The notes under the pieces are model-generated. The model saw only the letters and a list, made by a program, of their open reading frames with translations, did not search any database and was not told where the DNA came from. The position numbers were made by a program, and so were the translations under genes. From positions 1,323,902 to 1,387,901 of the forward strand of contig NZ_KB889965.1 in NCBI RefSeq assembly GCF_000372865.1: a stretch of 64,000 nucleotides of DNA. The letters are read 5' to 3'. Below, piece after piece: positions 1 to 8,001 of this stretch (position 1 is its first letter; every line of letters starts with the position of its first letter). This DNA is from Methylosarcina fibrata AML-C10. Lineage in GTDB: Bacteria; Pseudomonadota; Gammaproteobacteria; Methylococcales; Methylomonadaceae.

Positions 1-1
1 C

Positions 2-511
2 GATTATCTGGGCGCTTTCGCGGTAACCACCGGCATCGGCATCGAACAAAAACTCCGGGAATTCGAACGCGAACACGACGACTACAGCGCGATCATGCTG
101 AAAGCCCTGGCCGACCGGCTGGCCGAAGCCTTTGCCGAGTACATGCATCAGGCGGTCAGAAAGGACCATTGGGGCTATGCCAGGGACGAGAACTACGACA
201 ACGAGCAGTTGATCAATGAAACGTATCAGGGCATTCGCCCGGCTCCGGGCTACCCCGCCTGCCCCGACCACACGGAGAAGGCCAAATTGTTCGAATTGCT
301 GAACGTGACCGAAAACACCGGCATAGAACTGACCGAAAGCTATGCGATGTATCCGGCTTCGGCGGTCAGCGGCTGGTATTTCGCCCATCCCGAGTCGCAG
401 TATTTCAACGTCGGCAAAATCAACAAGGATCAGTTGCAGGACTACGCCCGACGCAAGGGCATCTCCGAAGAACTGGCCGAACGCTGGCTATCGGCTCATC
501 TCAACCATTGA
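2..511 (+). CDS. metH: Cobalamin-dependent methionine synthase, C-terminal fragment
   Basis: Only the last 169 residues are in the window; the reading frame is open from base 2. They match the C-terminal activation domain of MetH, which binds S-adenosylmethionine and re-methylates oxidised cobalamin in the enzyme that makes methionine from homocysteine in the cytoplasm. Recognisable family segments are [12 protein letters not shown], where the domain contacts SAM, the [18 protein letters not shown] segment, and the closing run with YFNVGKI and [10 protein letters not shown]. The gene continues upstream of the window, so promoter and start are not visible. No terminator is seen in the 55 bases before the next gene, so read-through is possible. 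Confidence 0.95.
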   Translation, partial: DYLGAFAVTTGIGIEQKLREFEREHDDYSAIMLKALADRLAEAFAEYMHQAVRKDHWGYARDENYDNEQLINETYQGIRPAPGYPACPDHTEKAKLFELLNVTENTGIELTESYAMYPASAVSGWYFAHPESQYFNVGKINKDQLQDYARRKGISEELAERWLSAHLNH

Positions 512-566
512 AACCCGAAACTCGCAAAATAACGGAAACTTTCATCAGGAACCTGAATTCATACGC

Positions 567-1073
567 ATGACGACACAATCCCGCATTGAACGGACTTTGG
601 AACGGCTGATGTACGCCAGCCGCTGGATACTGGCGCCCATTTATCTGGGCATGAGCCTGGCGCTGTTTACGCTGTTCGTCAAGTTTATCCAGGAACTGTA
701 TCATTTTATCCCCCATGTCCTGGAGATCAATGAATCCGATCTGATCCTGAAGCTGCTGACACTGGTCGACCTGAGCATGGTCGGCAGCCTTCTGGTTATC
801 GTCATCTTCAGCGGCTACGAAAACTTCGTTTCCCGTCTCGACATCGAGGAGACTACGGAAAAGCTGGACTGGCTCGGCACGCACGACTACGGATCGCTGA
901 AGATGAAAGTGGCCTCGTCGATCGTCGCCATTTCCTCGATTCATCTGCTGAAAGTGTTCATGAACATCATGGCCATCGATAACGCCAAGTTGACATGGTA
1001 CGTGCTGATTCATCTCACCCTGGTCGTTTCGGCGCTGCTGATGGCCTTCCAAGACAAATTGACCAAGCATTGA
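567..1073 (+). CDS. YqhA/UPF0114 family inner-membrane protein
   Basis: A 168-residue protein with about four hydrophobic segments: residues ~15-35 ([17 protein letters not shown]), ~60-85 ([20 protein letters not shown]), ~110-130 and ~135-158. The early WILAPIYLG motif and the [22 protein letters not shown] block identify the YqhA (UPF0114) family, whose function is not established. The ATG at 567 is chosen because it gives the usual family length; an upstream in-frame start would read through metH in another frame. The stop overlaps the TTG start of the following glutaredoxin-like gene, so the two are probably co-translated. Confidence 0.9.
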   Translation: MTTQSRIERTLERLMYASRWILAPIYLGMSLALFTLFVKFIQELYHFIPHVLEINESDLILKLLTLVDLSMVGSLLVIVIFSGYENFVSRLDIEETTEKLDWLGTHDYGSLKMKVASSIVAISSIHLLKVFMNIMAIDNAKLTWYVLIHLTLVVSALLMAFQDKLTKH

Positions 1074-1336
1074 CCCTGCATCTGACGCTGTTCGGCACCG
1101 CCGGCTGCCACCTCTGCGAAGAAGCCGAACAGCTTCTCGGCGAGTACGATTCGTCCGGACGGAATAAGATTGCAGTCCGGACAATCGACATCGCCGAGCA
1201 GGAGGGCTGGCACGAACGTTATGCGCTCCGCATTCCGGTGCTGTCTCATCCCCAATCCGGCCTGGAACTGGCGTGGCCGTTCGACTTACTGCAATTGGAA
1301 GAATTCATCGCCAGAATCGGAAACTCGCTCCCGTAA
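1070..1336 (+). CDS. Glutaredoxin-like (DUF836) family protein
   Basis: An 88-residue thioredoxin-fold protein. The sequence [19 protein letters not shown] carries a CxxC redox motif (CHLC, residues 13-16) at the end of the first strand, and RIPVLSHP supplies the cis-proline loop that faces the active site. The family is a set of small glutaredoxin-like proteins of unclear client specificity. The start is placed at TTG 1070, which overlaps the stop of the upstream membrane-protein gene (TTGA arrangement) and leaves the fold starting directly with strand one; the open frame extends up to an ATG at 995, which would add 25 residues with no family support. The overlap suggests translational coupling. 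Confidence 0.75.
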   Translation: MTLHLTLFGTAGCHLCEEAEQLLGEYDSSGRNKIAVRTIDIAEQEGWHERYALRIPVLSHPQSGLELAWPFDLLQLEEFIARIGNSLP

Positions 1337-1450
1337 GCCCGAGCCCATCGGGCTAATTCCGGATCTTTTTCGTTTAATTCATTTGCCTTCGAGGTCTGAT
1401 CCAAGCAAAACAATTCGCCTCTACCCGGTGGGCAGCATCGAAAGGAAGAC

Positions 1451-1475
1451 CTGCCAGGTTTTTAAAACCTGGCAG
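1451..1475. repeat. Palindromic element CTGCCAGG...CCTGGCAG
   Basis: A near-perfect 25-base palindrome with arms CTGCCAGGTTTT and AAAACCTGGCAG. A short T-run follows at 1479-1485, so it could end transcription from the metH-yqhA-glutaredoxin side. The same kind of AT-centred CCAGG palindrome occurs as a dispersed repeat in many bacterial genomes, so it may be a repeat that also serves as a terminator. Confidence 0.55.
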
Positions 1476-1526
1476 ATCTCTTTTTAGGATGTGGCTAAAA
1501 ATTACTTCCTGAAATGCAGCCCGATC

Positions 1527-1619
1527 GTTCCCACACTCTGCGCACCCTGAAGGGCATGAATGGGAACGCAGTTCGAACTGCTCTGCGGTTCGGGACGCCG
1601 AGCATCCTTGTCCCGAACC
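1527..1619. repeat. Multi-hairpin intergenic repeat
   Basis: Three inverted repeats stand in a row: GTTCCCA (1527-1533) with TGGGAAC (1561-1567); the perfect 14-base palindrome GCAGTTCGAACTGC (1568-1581); and GGTTCGGGAC (1587-1596) with GTCCCGAACC (1610-1619). Open frames here on both strands encode low-complexity, frame-crossing peptides without family character. The layout fits a REP/MITE-like non-autonomous repeat. Copy number in the genome cannot be judged from one window. Confidence 0.5.
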
Positions 1620-1761
1620 AGAAATTTTCGCACCAATATGGTTCAAACCCAACCGTGCCCACAGTAATTCTGGTGCATAAACCGGTCAACAGCACGAACC
1701 GAAACGCTCCGTTCCATCCATTAGCAATCAATAAACACGTAAAGTCCTCATAAAAATTAAT

Positions 1762-1779
1762 TTGGCATACATTCTGCTT
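1762..1779 (+). promoter_or_regulatory. Sigma-54-like promoter
   Basis: TTGGCATACATTCTGCTT has the GG (1764-1765) and GC (1776-1777) doublets separated by exactly 10 bases, with a good -24 box TTGGCA and a -12 box TGCT. The predicted start is about 1789. A weaker sigma-70 reading overlaps it (TTGGCA, 16-base spacer, TATTTA). It would drive either a ~70-nt RNA that stops at the terminator ending at 1857, or the ATP-grasp operon if the terminator is read through. Confidence 0.5.
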
Positions 1780-1788
1780 AATCTATTT

Positions 1789-1857
1789 ACAAGATGTTCT
1801 CCTCGTGTGTTGTACCTTACCTAGGCGCTTTTCTCTCAAGAACAAGCGCCTTTTTTT
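1789..1857 (+). ncRNA. Candidate short terminated transcript (sRNA or leader)
   Basis: The stretch lies between the predicted start of the sigma-54-like promoter and the end of a strong intrinsic terminator. It is about 69 nt, holds no credible open reading frame, and ends 59 bases before the start codon of the ATP-grasp gene. It may be a free-standing small RNA or an attenuated leader of the downstream operon. This is inferred only from the promoter-terminator spacing. Confidence 0.35.
1823..1857 (+). terminator. Rho-independent terminator
   Basis: Stem AGGCGCTT (1823-1830) pairs perfectly with AAGCGCCT (1844-1851) around a 13-base loop, followed by a run of seven T (1851-1857). It lies upstream of, and in the same orientation as, the ATP-grasp operon, so it either insulates that operon or attenuates it. 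Confidence 0.8.
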
Positions 1858-1916
1858 AACAACATGCAAAGCAATTGGGTGCTCCCGGGCAAACGACTTT
1901 TTCGGAGGTGTGCGTT

Positions 1917-3365
1917 ATGACGTCATTATGGGATTCCTACACCATCACCAATGCCTACGATGAAATGCGTTGCCCGGCGAATCAGGCGCGCGCCGCCGGC
2001 TACCATTTGAGCCGGTATCTGGACAATTTTGACGGGAACGCTCTGGTCGCCCGCAAAACGGCTGCCGAAAGGGCCATCATGGAAATGGGTATCACGTTTA
2101 CCGTGTACAGCGACGAAGGCAATATCGACAGGGCCTGGCCGTTCGACATCATTCCCCGGATCATCGAATACAAAGAGTGGCAACGGGTCGAGAAGGGCCT
2201 GAAACAACGGCTGACCGCGCTCAACTGCTTCATCAACGACGTCTACAACGAGCAAGCCTTCATTAAGGAAGGGCTCATTCCCGAAGCGATTATCGCCAGC
2301 TCGAAAAACTATCTCAAAGAATGCGTGGGCATACGGCCCCAATACGGCATCTGGGCCAATATTTGCGGAAGCGATCTGGTCCGGGACAAGGACGGCACTT
2401 TTTATGTGCTCGAAGACAATTTGCGGGTGCCCTCCGGCGTATCCTATATGATCGAAAACCGGGTCATCACCAAGCGGGTGTTTCCCGAACTCTTCCAGGA
2501 CCTGGACGTGCTGCCGGTCGACGAATATCCGGCTCATCTCTTCGAAATGCTGGTATCCATAGCACCGGAACGAACCGGCTCGCCCCGCATTGCCGTACTG
2601 ACGCCCGGCGTATTCAATTCGGCCTATTTCGAGCATGCTTATCTGGCGCAACAGATCGGGGCCGAACTGGTGGAAGGCGAGGATCTGGTGGTCCAGGACG
2701 ACGATTGCGTCTACATGCGCACCATTGACGGCCTGGAAAAAGTGGACGTCATTTACCGGCGCATCGACGATCAGTTTCTCGATCCGGAAGTGTTCCGCAA
2801 GGATTCCCTGCTCGGCGCCCCCGGGCTTCTGCGGGCCTGGAAAGCGGGCAACGTCGCTCTGGCCAATGCACCCGGCTCGGGCGTCGCCGACGATAAAGTG
2901 GTCTATGCCTACGTGCCGCAGATGATCCGTTATTATCTGAACGAAGAGCCGCTGCTGCCGAACGTTCCGACTTATTTATGCAGTAATTCGGATCAACTCG
3001 ACTACGTATTGGCGCATCTTCCCGAACTGGTGGTAAAACCCGCCAACGAATCGGGAGGCTACGGCATGCTGGTCGGTCCGCACGCATCCGAAGAGGAAAT
3101 CCGGAAGTTTCACAAAATCATTCGCGCGCAACCCCGCAACTACATCGCTCAGCCGACTTTGGCGCTGTCCACCTGCCCGACGCTCTGCAACCATCAACTG
3201 GAACCGCGCCATATCGATCTGCGCCCTTTCATCCTGCAAGGGGGAAAGAGCTTTGTGACGGCCGGAGGACTGACTCGGGTGGCGCTGAACAAAGGCTCGC
3301 TGGTGGTCAACTCGTCTCAAGGCGGCGGCAGTAAAGATACCTGGATCATCAATACGGATGCTTAA
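1917..3365 (+). CDS. Circularly permuted ATP-grasp type 2 protein (predicted peptide/amide ligase)
   Basis: A 482-residue member of the DUF404/DUF407 circularly permuted ATP-grasp family, predicted to form amide bonds at ATP expense in the cytoplasm; its substrate is unknown. Visible hallmarks are VLEDNLRVPSGVSYM (residues ~164-178, with the acidic/Asn residues expected at the metal site), DVIYRRIDDQFLDP (~277-290), and LVVKPANESGGYGM (~371-384), the ATP-binding Lys374 with a glycine-rich loop. The ATG at 1917 follows GGAGG (1904-1908); an upstream in-frame TTG at 1875 lacks such a site. The 3' end overlaps the alpha-E gene by 8 bases. In other bacteria the family travels with alpha-E, transglutaminase and Anbu genes, as here. 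Confidence 0.92.
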   Translation: MTSLWDSYTITNAYDEMRCPANQARAAGYHLSRYLDNFDGNALVARKTAAERAIMEMGITFTVYSDEGNIDRAWPFDIIPRIIEYKEWQRVEKGLKQRLTALNCFINDVYNEQAFIKEGLIPEAIIASSKNYLKECVGIRPQYGIWANICGSDLVRDKDGTFYVLEDNLRVPSGVSYMIENRVITKRVFPELFQDLDVLPVDEYPAHLFEMLVSIAPERTGSPRIAVLTPGVFNSAYFEHAYLAQQIGAELVEGEDLVVQDDDCVYMRTIDGLEKVDVIYRRIDDQFLDPEVFRKDSLLGAPGLLRAWKAGNVALANAPGSGVADDKVVYAYVPQMIRYYLNEEPLLPNVPTYLCSNSDQLDYVLAHLPELVVKPANESGGYGMLVGPHASEEEIRKFHKIIRAQPRNYIAQPTLALSTCPTLCNHQLEPRHIDLRPFILQGGKSFVTAGGLTRVALNKGSLVVNSSQGGGSKDTWIINTDA

Positions 3366-4308
3366 AGACATGTTATCACGCTCGGCAGAACGCCTCTACT
3401 GGCTCGCGCGCTATCTGGAACGGACCGAAAACACGGCACGATTGCTCAGCGTATACATGAATCTCATGTTCGATTTACCCATGAGCATAGAGTTGAGCTG
3501 GCGCAATCTGCTCAACATCTTCGGCGCGGAAGAAAAATTCTTTCAGACGTACAGCTTGCCCAACGAACAGAACACCATGCGCTTCCTGCTGGCCGATTCG
3601 GCCAATCCGGGCTCGCTGTTCTCTTCCCTGCATTTCGCCCGGGAAAATATCCGGACGTCTCGCGAACTGATGCCGGATGAAGCCTGGCAACAGGTCAACG
3701 AAATGTACCTCTTCGCCAAAAACGACGTCGATTCCATCGCCCATCGGCGCGGACGCCTGTTGCTGCTGAACAGGATCATGGAAGGATGTCAGCGTTTCAC
3801 CGGTTTTCTCTCGGGCGCGATGAGCCGTAACGATGCGTTTCATTTTATCCAGATGGGACGGAACATCGAACGGGCCGACATGACCAGCCGGATTCTGGAC
3901 GCCTGCCCTGTCCTTCTGGCCGACGACCGCAGTGCCAAAATGCGAGAATACGAAAGCAACCTCTGGCGGCATGTGCTGAAATCCCTCAGTGCCCTGCTGA
4001 TGTACCGCAAACACCGGCGGCTCCACGTCAACGGCGGCGACGTGCTGGAGTATTTACTCAAGGACGGCGATTTTCCCCGCTCGGTGACCCATTGCATTCA
4101 CGAAGTGCAAGACTGCATCACCCGTCTTCCGCACTCGGACGGGCTGATCGACAACCTGAAACGGCTGGACGACTTTATTGCCGACGTGGACGCGCACCAC
4201 TTGTCTCCGGCGCAATTGCACGACTTGCTGGATGCCATCCAGGCCCGGCTGGGAATCACCCACAACCAGATTGCCTCGACCTGGTTTTTGTCGGAACCTG
4301 CGCCATGA
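3358..4308 (+). CDS. Alpha-E domain (DUF403) protein
   Basis: A 316-residue, almost wholly helical protein of the alpha-E family. The N-terminal motif SRSAERLYWLARYLERTENTARLL (residues ~6-29), with alternating Arg and Glu, and the later FHFIQMGRNIERADMTSRIL (~160-180) are the family signature. The biochemical role is not established; comparative genomics predicts it works with the permuted ATP-grasp ligase, perhaps as a partner or substrate carrier. It overlaps the ATP-grasp gene by 8 bases, which implies coupled translation. A 178-base gap without any recognised feature separates it from the next gene. A second copy of the domain is fused to an ATP-grasp at 8002-10572. Confidence 0.92.
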   Translation: MLKDMLSRSAERLYWLARYLERTENTARLLSVYMNLMFDLPMSIELSWRNLLNIFGAEEKFFQTYSLPNEQNTMRFLLADSANPGSLFSSLHFARENIRTSRELMPDEAWQQVNEMYLFAKNDVDSIAHRRGRLLLLNRIMEGCQRFTGFLSGAMSRNDAFHFIQMGRNIERADMTSRILDACPVLLADDRSAKMREYESNLWRHVLKSLSALLMYRKHRRLHVNGGDVLEYLLKDGDFPRSVTHCIHEVQDCITRLPHSDGLIDNLKRLDDFIADVDAHHLSPAQLHDLLDAIQARLGITHNQIASTWFLSEPAP

Positions 4309-4486
4309 CGAAACGGTTGAGCTTCCACGAAACCGATGGCAAGGTAGTCCGTGCCCTCAGAGAAGACCGTATCGCTGTTGTCGGGGGTCCGGCTTGCCGC
4401 TTGATTTTCAGACTTCCGATGAGTAGGAAATAACTCAGAATGCACACGCACATGCCCTTAAGTTCCAGGCAACAGGATAGTTTCTT

Positions 4487-7400
4487 ATGACCGTTCGCGT
4501 CGCCATACGCCATACTACCCGATACGGCTTCGACCGATCGGTCTCGCTGTCGCCGCACGTGTTCCGCCTCCGTCCCGCCGTGCACAGCCGGACGCCGATC
4601 CAGGGCTATAGCCTGCGCATCGAGCCCAAAGAGCATTTCATCAATTGGCAGCAGGATCCGTTCGGCAATTTCCTGGCGCGCGTTGTCTTCCCGAAAAAAT
4701 GTCGGGAGCTGCGCGTGGAAGTGGAAGTGATCGCCGACATGACCGTGATCAACCCGTTCGACTTCTTTGTCGAGGATTATGCGAAAAACTATCCGTTCCG
4801 CTACGAAGATCAGCTCGTCAAGGAACTGCAACCCTATCTGGAAACCAATGAAAACGGACCGTTGTTAAGCGAATGGCTGACCCGGACCGATGCCTCGAAG
4901 CGAGGCATCATCGATTTTCTGGTGGACGTCAATCGCCGGCTGGCCGCCGAAATCGGATACAACATACGTCTGGAAGCCGGCATCCAAAGCTGCGAGGAAA
5001 CCCTTGCCAAACGCAGCGGCTCCTGCCGGGACTCGGCCTGGCTGCTGGTGCAGATCCTGCGCCGTCAAGGTCTGGCGGCGCGCTTCGTGTCGGGCTATCT
5101 GATCCAGTTGACCGCCGACGTCAAACCGCTGGACGGGCCTTCAGGACCCGAACAGGATTTCACCGATCTGCATGCCTGGGCGGAAGTCTATATTCCGGGT
5201 GCGGGCTGGATCGGACTGGATCCGACTTCCGGGCTGCTGGCCGGGGAAGGCCACATACCGCTGGCCTGTACGCCCGACCCGGTCAGCGCCGCTCCGGTCA
5301 CCGGAAAAACCGACCCGTGCGAGGTGCAGTTCGAATTCAGCAATACCGTCGAGCGGCTTTACGAATCGCCCCGCGTCACCAAACCGTACACCGACGAGCA
5401 ATGGCATCAGATCGACATGCTCGGCCGGCAGGTGGACGAACGGTTGCTTGCCGACAACGTCAAGTTGACGATGGGCGGAGAGCCCACCTTCGTTTCCGTC
5501 GACGACATGGAAAGCGCGGAGTGGAACACGGCAGCCGACGGGGAACACAAGCGCGAACGGGCGCAGGAGCTGGCCAAGCGCCTTCGGGACGCTTTCGCTC
5601 AAGGCGCGTTGCTGCATCACGGACAAGGCAAATGGTATCCGGGCGAACCGCTGCCGCGCTGGCAATACGGCATTTTCTGGCGCAAGGACGGCACCTCTAT
5701 CTGGCGTCATCCCGAATGGCTGGCCGATATCAACAAAACTTATGACCACACGGTCGACGACGCTTTATCGTTCGCAGAGCATCTGGCGCTGCACCTGGGG
5801 CTGATGCGCCATTATATTACTCCGGCTTACGAAGACATTTTTTATTGTCTTTGGCAGGAAGGCACTCTGCCGGACAACGTCGATCCTTACAAATACGATC
5901 TGAAGGATCCTCCGGAACGAAAAGCCGTCGCTCAATTGCTGGAAGCCGGTTTAGACCGGATTGTCGGATATGCACTGCCGCTCAAATGGAACGGCTACGG
6001 CCATTATTGGCAAAGCGGCCCCTGGAATTTCCGGCGCGGCCGCATGCATCTGATTCCGGGCTCCTCGCCGATGGGCATGCGCCTGCCTCTGAGCAGCCTG
6101 CCCTGGGTGGCTCCGGACAAGCGCGAGATCCAGGAACCGCAAAGCCTGTTCGCCGAGCTTCCGGAATTGACCGATTATTACGGCGACGTCGCCCGGCGCT
6201 ACAGCCATTTCACGGCCCGCCTCGGCGATTATCCGCCGCGCATCGAACAGGAGCCCGGAGACGAGGAAACCGTACACGTCGAGGTTCCCCATACCGCCGT
6301 CTGCGTGGAGCCTCGGGACGGCCGGCTGCATGTCTTCATGCCGCCTCTGACCATGCTCGAACACTATCTGGATCTAGTGGCCGCCATCGAGGCGACGGCT
6401 GCCAAGCTGGGCCTTCCGGTCGTCATCGAAGGCTACGAACCGCCGCGCGATTACCGGCTCGAACGTCTGATGGTCACCCCGGACCCCGGCGTGATCGAAG
6501 TCAATATTCATCCTTCGGCAACTTGGCAGGAACTGGTCGAAAAAACCACGGTGCTGTACGATCAGGCGTTTCAGGTCCGGCTCGGCACGGAAAAATTCAT
6601 GCTCGACGGCCGCCATACCGGCACCGGCGGCGGCAACCATATCACCGTCGGCGGCGCCACGCCTGCCGACAGCCCGGTCCTGCGCCGCCCCGACCTGCTG
6701 CAGAGCCTGATCACTTACTGGCAGCATCATCCGGGACTGTCGTATCTTTTTTCCGGCATGTTCATCGGTCCGACCAGTCAGGCGCCGCGCGTGGACGAAG
6801 GCCGGGACGAAAAGTTGTATGAGCTGGAAATTGCCTTCCAGCAGTTGCCTCAAGGCGAATCGCCGTCGCCCTGGCTCGTCGACCGCCTGCTCAGACACTT
6901 GCTCACCGACATCACCGGCAACACGCACCGGGCCGAGTTCTGCATCGATAAACTCTATTCTCCCGACAGTTCCACGGGCCGTCTCGGCATTCTTGAACTG
7001 CGCGCGTTCGAAATGCCGCCTCATGCGCGCATGGCGCTCGTCCAGATGCTGCTGCTGCGGGCATTGATCGCCTGGTTCTGGCGGGAACCCTACCGGCACG
7101 ACCTGGTCCGCTGGGGCACGGAACTGCACGACCGTTTCATGCTGCCGCACTACGTCCGGGAAGACATGCGACACGTCGTCAACGATCTGCAACGCGCCGG
7201 CTACGGTTTCGAACTGGAATGGCTGGACCCGTTCTTCGAATTCCGCTTTCCGGCTTACGGCAGCACCGTGATCGACAACATGGAACTCGAGCTGCACTTC
7301 GCCATCGAGCCCTGGCACGTGCTCGGCGAAGAAGTCGGCAGCTCCGGCACGGCCCGCTTTGTCGATTCCTCGGTGGAACGGATGCAGGTTAAAATCGGCG

Positions 7401-7885
7401 GGTTTACCGAAGGCCGTTACGTGCTGGCCTGCAACGGCCGGCGTCTGCCGCTTCGAAACACGGGCCGCAAGGGAGAATACGTCGCGGGCGTCCGCTACCG
7501 CGCCTGGCAGCCGCCGTCGGCGCTGCATCCGACGATTTCACCGCACGTCCCTTTGGTGTTCGACGTCATCGATACCTGGAACGGCCATGCCGTCGGCGGC
7601 TGCACCTATCACGTCGCCCATCCCGGCGGCCGCAGTTACGATACTTTTCCGGTCAATGCCTTCGAAGCCGAAGCGCGGCGGATAACCCGCTTCTGGAATT
7701 ACGGGCATACGCCAGGCGGCGTCATTCGGCCGCCCTTGCAGGCAATACTAACCGATTCGTCGAAAACGTCTGCCACGAGCCGATTCAGCGTCCACGATTC
7801 GGCGCCGAGACCCATGGCGCCGCCTCCGGAAGAACCCGGCATGGATTATCCTTTTACTCTGGATTTGCGTTACCAAGGACGTTGA
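4487..7885 (+). CDS. Transglutaminase-like/DUF2126 two-domain protein
   Basis: A 1132-residue protein. Residues ~1-290 are a bacterial transglutaminase-like cysteine-peptidase domain with its N-terminal beta region; the triad is visible as Cys180 (RSGSCRDSAW), His229 (DLHAWAEVY) and Asp245 (GLDPTSG). The remaining ~800 residues are the DUF2126 region, predicted in published amidoligase surveys to be a circularly permuted glutamine-synthetase-like ligase; conserved stretches include MGGEPTFVS (~326-334), DGRHTGTGGGNHITVGG (~705-721) and LGILELRAFEMPPHARM. There is no signal peptide, so it should be cytoplasmic. The pairing of a hydrolase-like and a ligase-like domain in one chain suggests a protein that both makes and trims or transfers amide bonds; substrate unknown. 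Confidence 0.9.
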   Translation: MTVRVAIRHTTRYGFDRSVSLSPHVFRLRPAVHSRTPIQGYSLRIEPKEHFINWQQDPFGNFLARVVFPKKCRELRVEVEVIADMTVINPFDFFVEDYAKNYPFRYEDQLVKELQPYLETNENGPLLSEWLTRTDASKRGIIDFLVDVNRRLAAEIGYNIRLEAGIQSCEETLAKRSGSCRDSAWLLVQILRRQGLAARFVSGYLIQLTADVKPLDGPSGPEQDFTDLHAWAEVYIPGAGWIGLDPTSGLLAGEGHIPLACTPDPVSAAPVTGKTDPCEVQFEFSNTVERLYESPRVTKPYTDEQWHQIDMLGRQVDERLLADNVKLTMGGEPTFVSVDDMESAEWNTAADGEHKRERAQELAKRLRDAFAQGALLHHGQGKWYPGEPLPRWQYGIFWRKDGTSIWRHPEWLADINKTYDHTVDDALSFAEHLALHLGLMRHYITPAYEDIFYCLWQEGTLPDNVDPYKYDLKDPPERKAVAQLLEAGLDRIVGYALPLKWNGYGHYWQSGPWNFRRGRMHLIPGSSPMGMRLPLSSLPWVAPDKREIQEPQSLFAELPELTDYYGDVARRYSHFTARLGDYPPRIEQEPGDEETVHVEVPHTAVCVEPRDGRLHVFMPPLTMLEHYLDLVAAIEATAAKLGLPVVIEGYEPPRDYRLERLMVTPDPGVIEVNIHPSATWQELVEKTTVLYDQAFQVRLGTEKFMLDGRHTGTGGGNHITVGGATPADSPVLRRPDLLQSLITYWQHHPGLSYLFSGMFIGPTSQAPRVDEGRDEKLYELEIAFQQLPQGESPSPWLVDRLLRHLLTDITGNTHRAEFCIDKLYSPDSSTGRLGILELRAFEMPPHARMALVQMLLLRALIAWFWREPYRHDLVRWGTELHDRFMLPHYVREDMRHVVNDLQRAGYGFELEWLDPFFEFRFPAYGSTVIDNMELELHFAIEPWHVLGEEVGSSGTARFVDSSVERMQVKIGGFTEGRYVLACNGRRLPLRNTGRKGEYVAGVRYRAWQPPSALHPTISPHVPLVFDVIDTWNGHAVGGCTYHVAHPGGRSYDTFPVNAFEAEARRITRFWNYGHTPGGVIRPPLQAILTDSSKTSATSRFSVHDSAPRPMAPPPEEPGMDYPFTLDLRYQGR

Positions 7886-7929
7886 CTTATCGTAACGGAG
7901 ATCGATAACGGTTCGGCAAAGACGCATAG

Positions 7930-7998
7930 ATGAGCAACTCGATGACGATGGCGGTAATTTACGGATTCATTCCCGGTCTGTTGAGTAACAACTTTTAG
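7930..7998 (+). CDS. Possible 22-residue small ORF
   Basis: In the 116-base gap between the transglutaminase/DUF2126 gene and the ATP-grasp/alpha-E fusion, an ATG at 7930 opens a 22-codon frame that stops (TAG) three bases before the next ATG at 8002. The peptide begins MSNSMTMAVIYGF and ends LLSNNF, with a hydrophobic middle. No convincing ribosome-binding site precedes it. It may be chance or an upstream coupling ORF; its place inside a predicted peptide-ligase operon is the only reason to list it. Confidence 0.2.
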   Translation: MSNSMTMAVIYGFIPGLLSNNF

Positions 7999-8001
7999 GA
8001 C

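Noticed and set aside
1495-1753. Small open frames on both strands in the 1.4-1.8 kb gap
   Set aside because: They cover the palindromic repeats; the peptides have no domain features and both strands are open equally.
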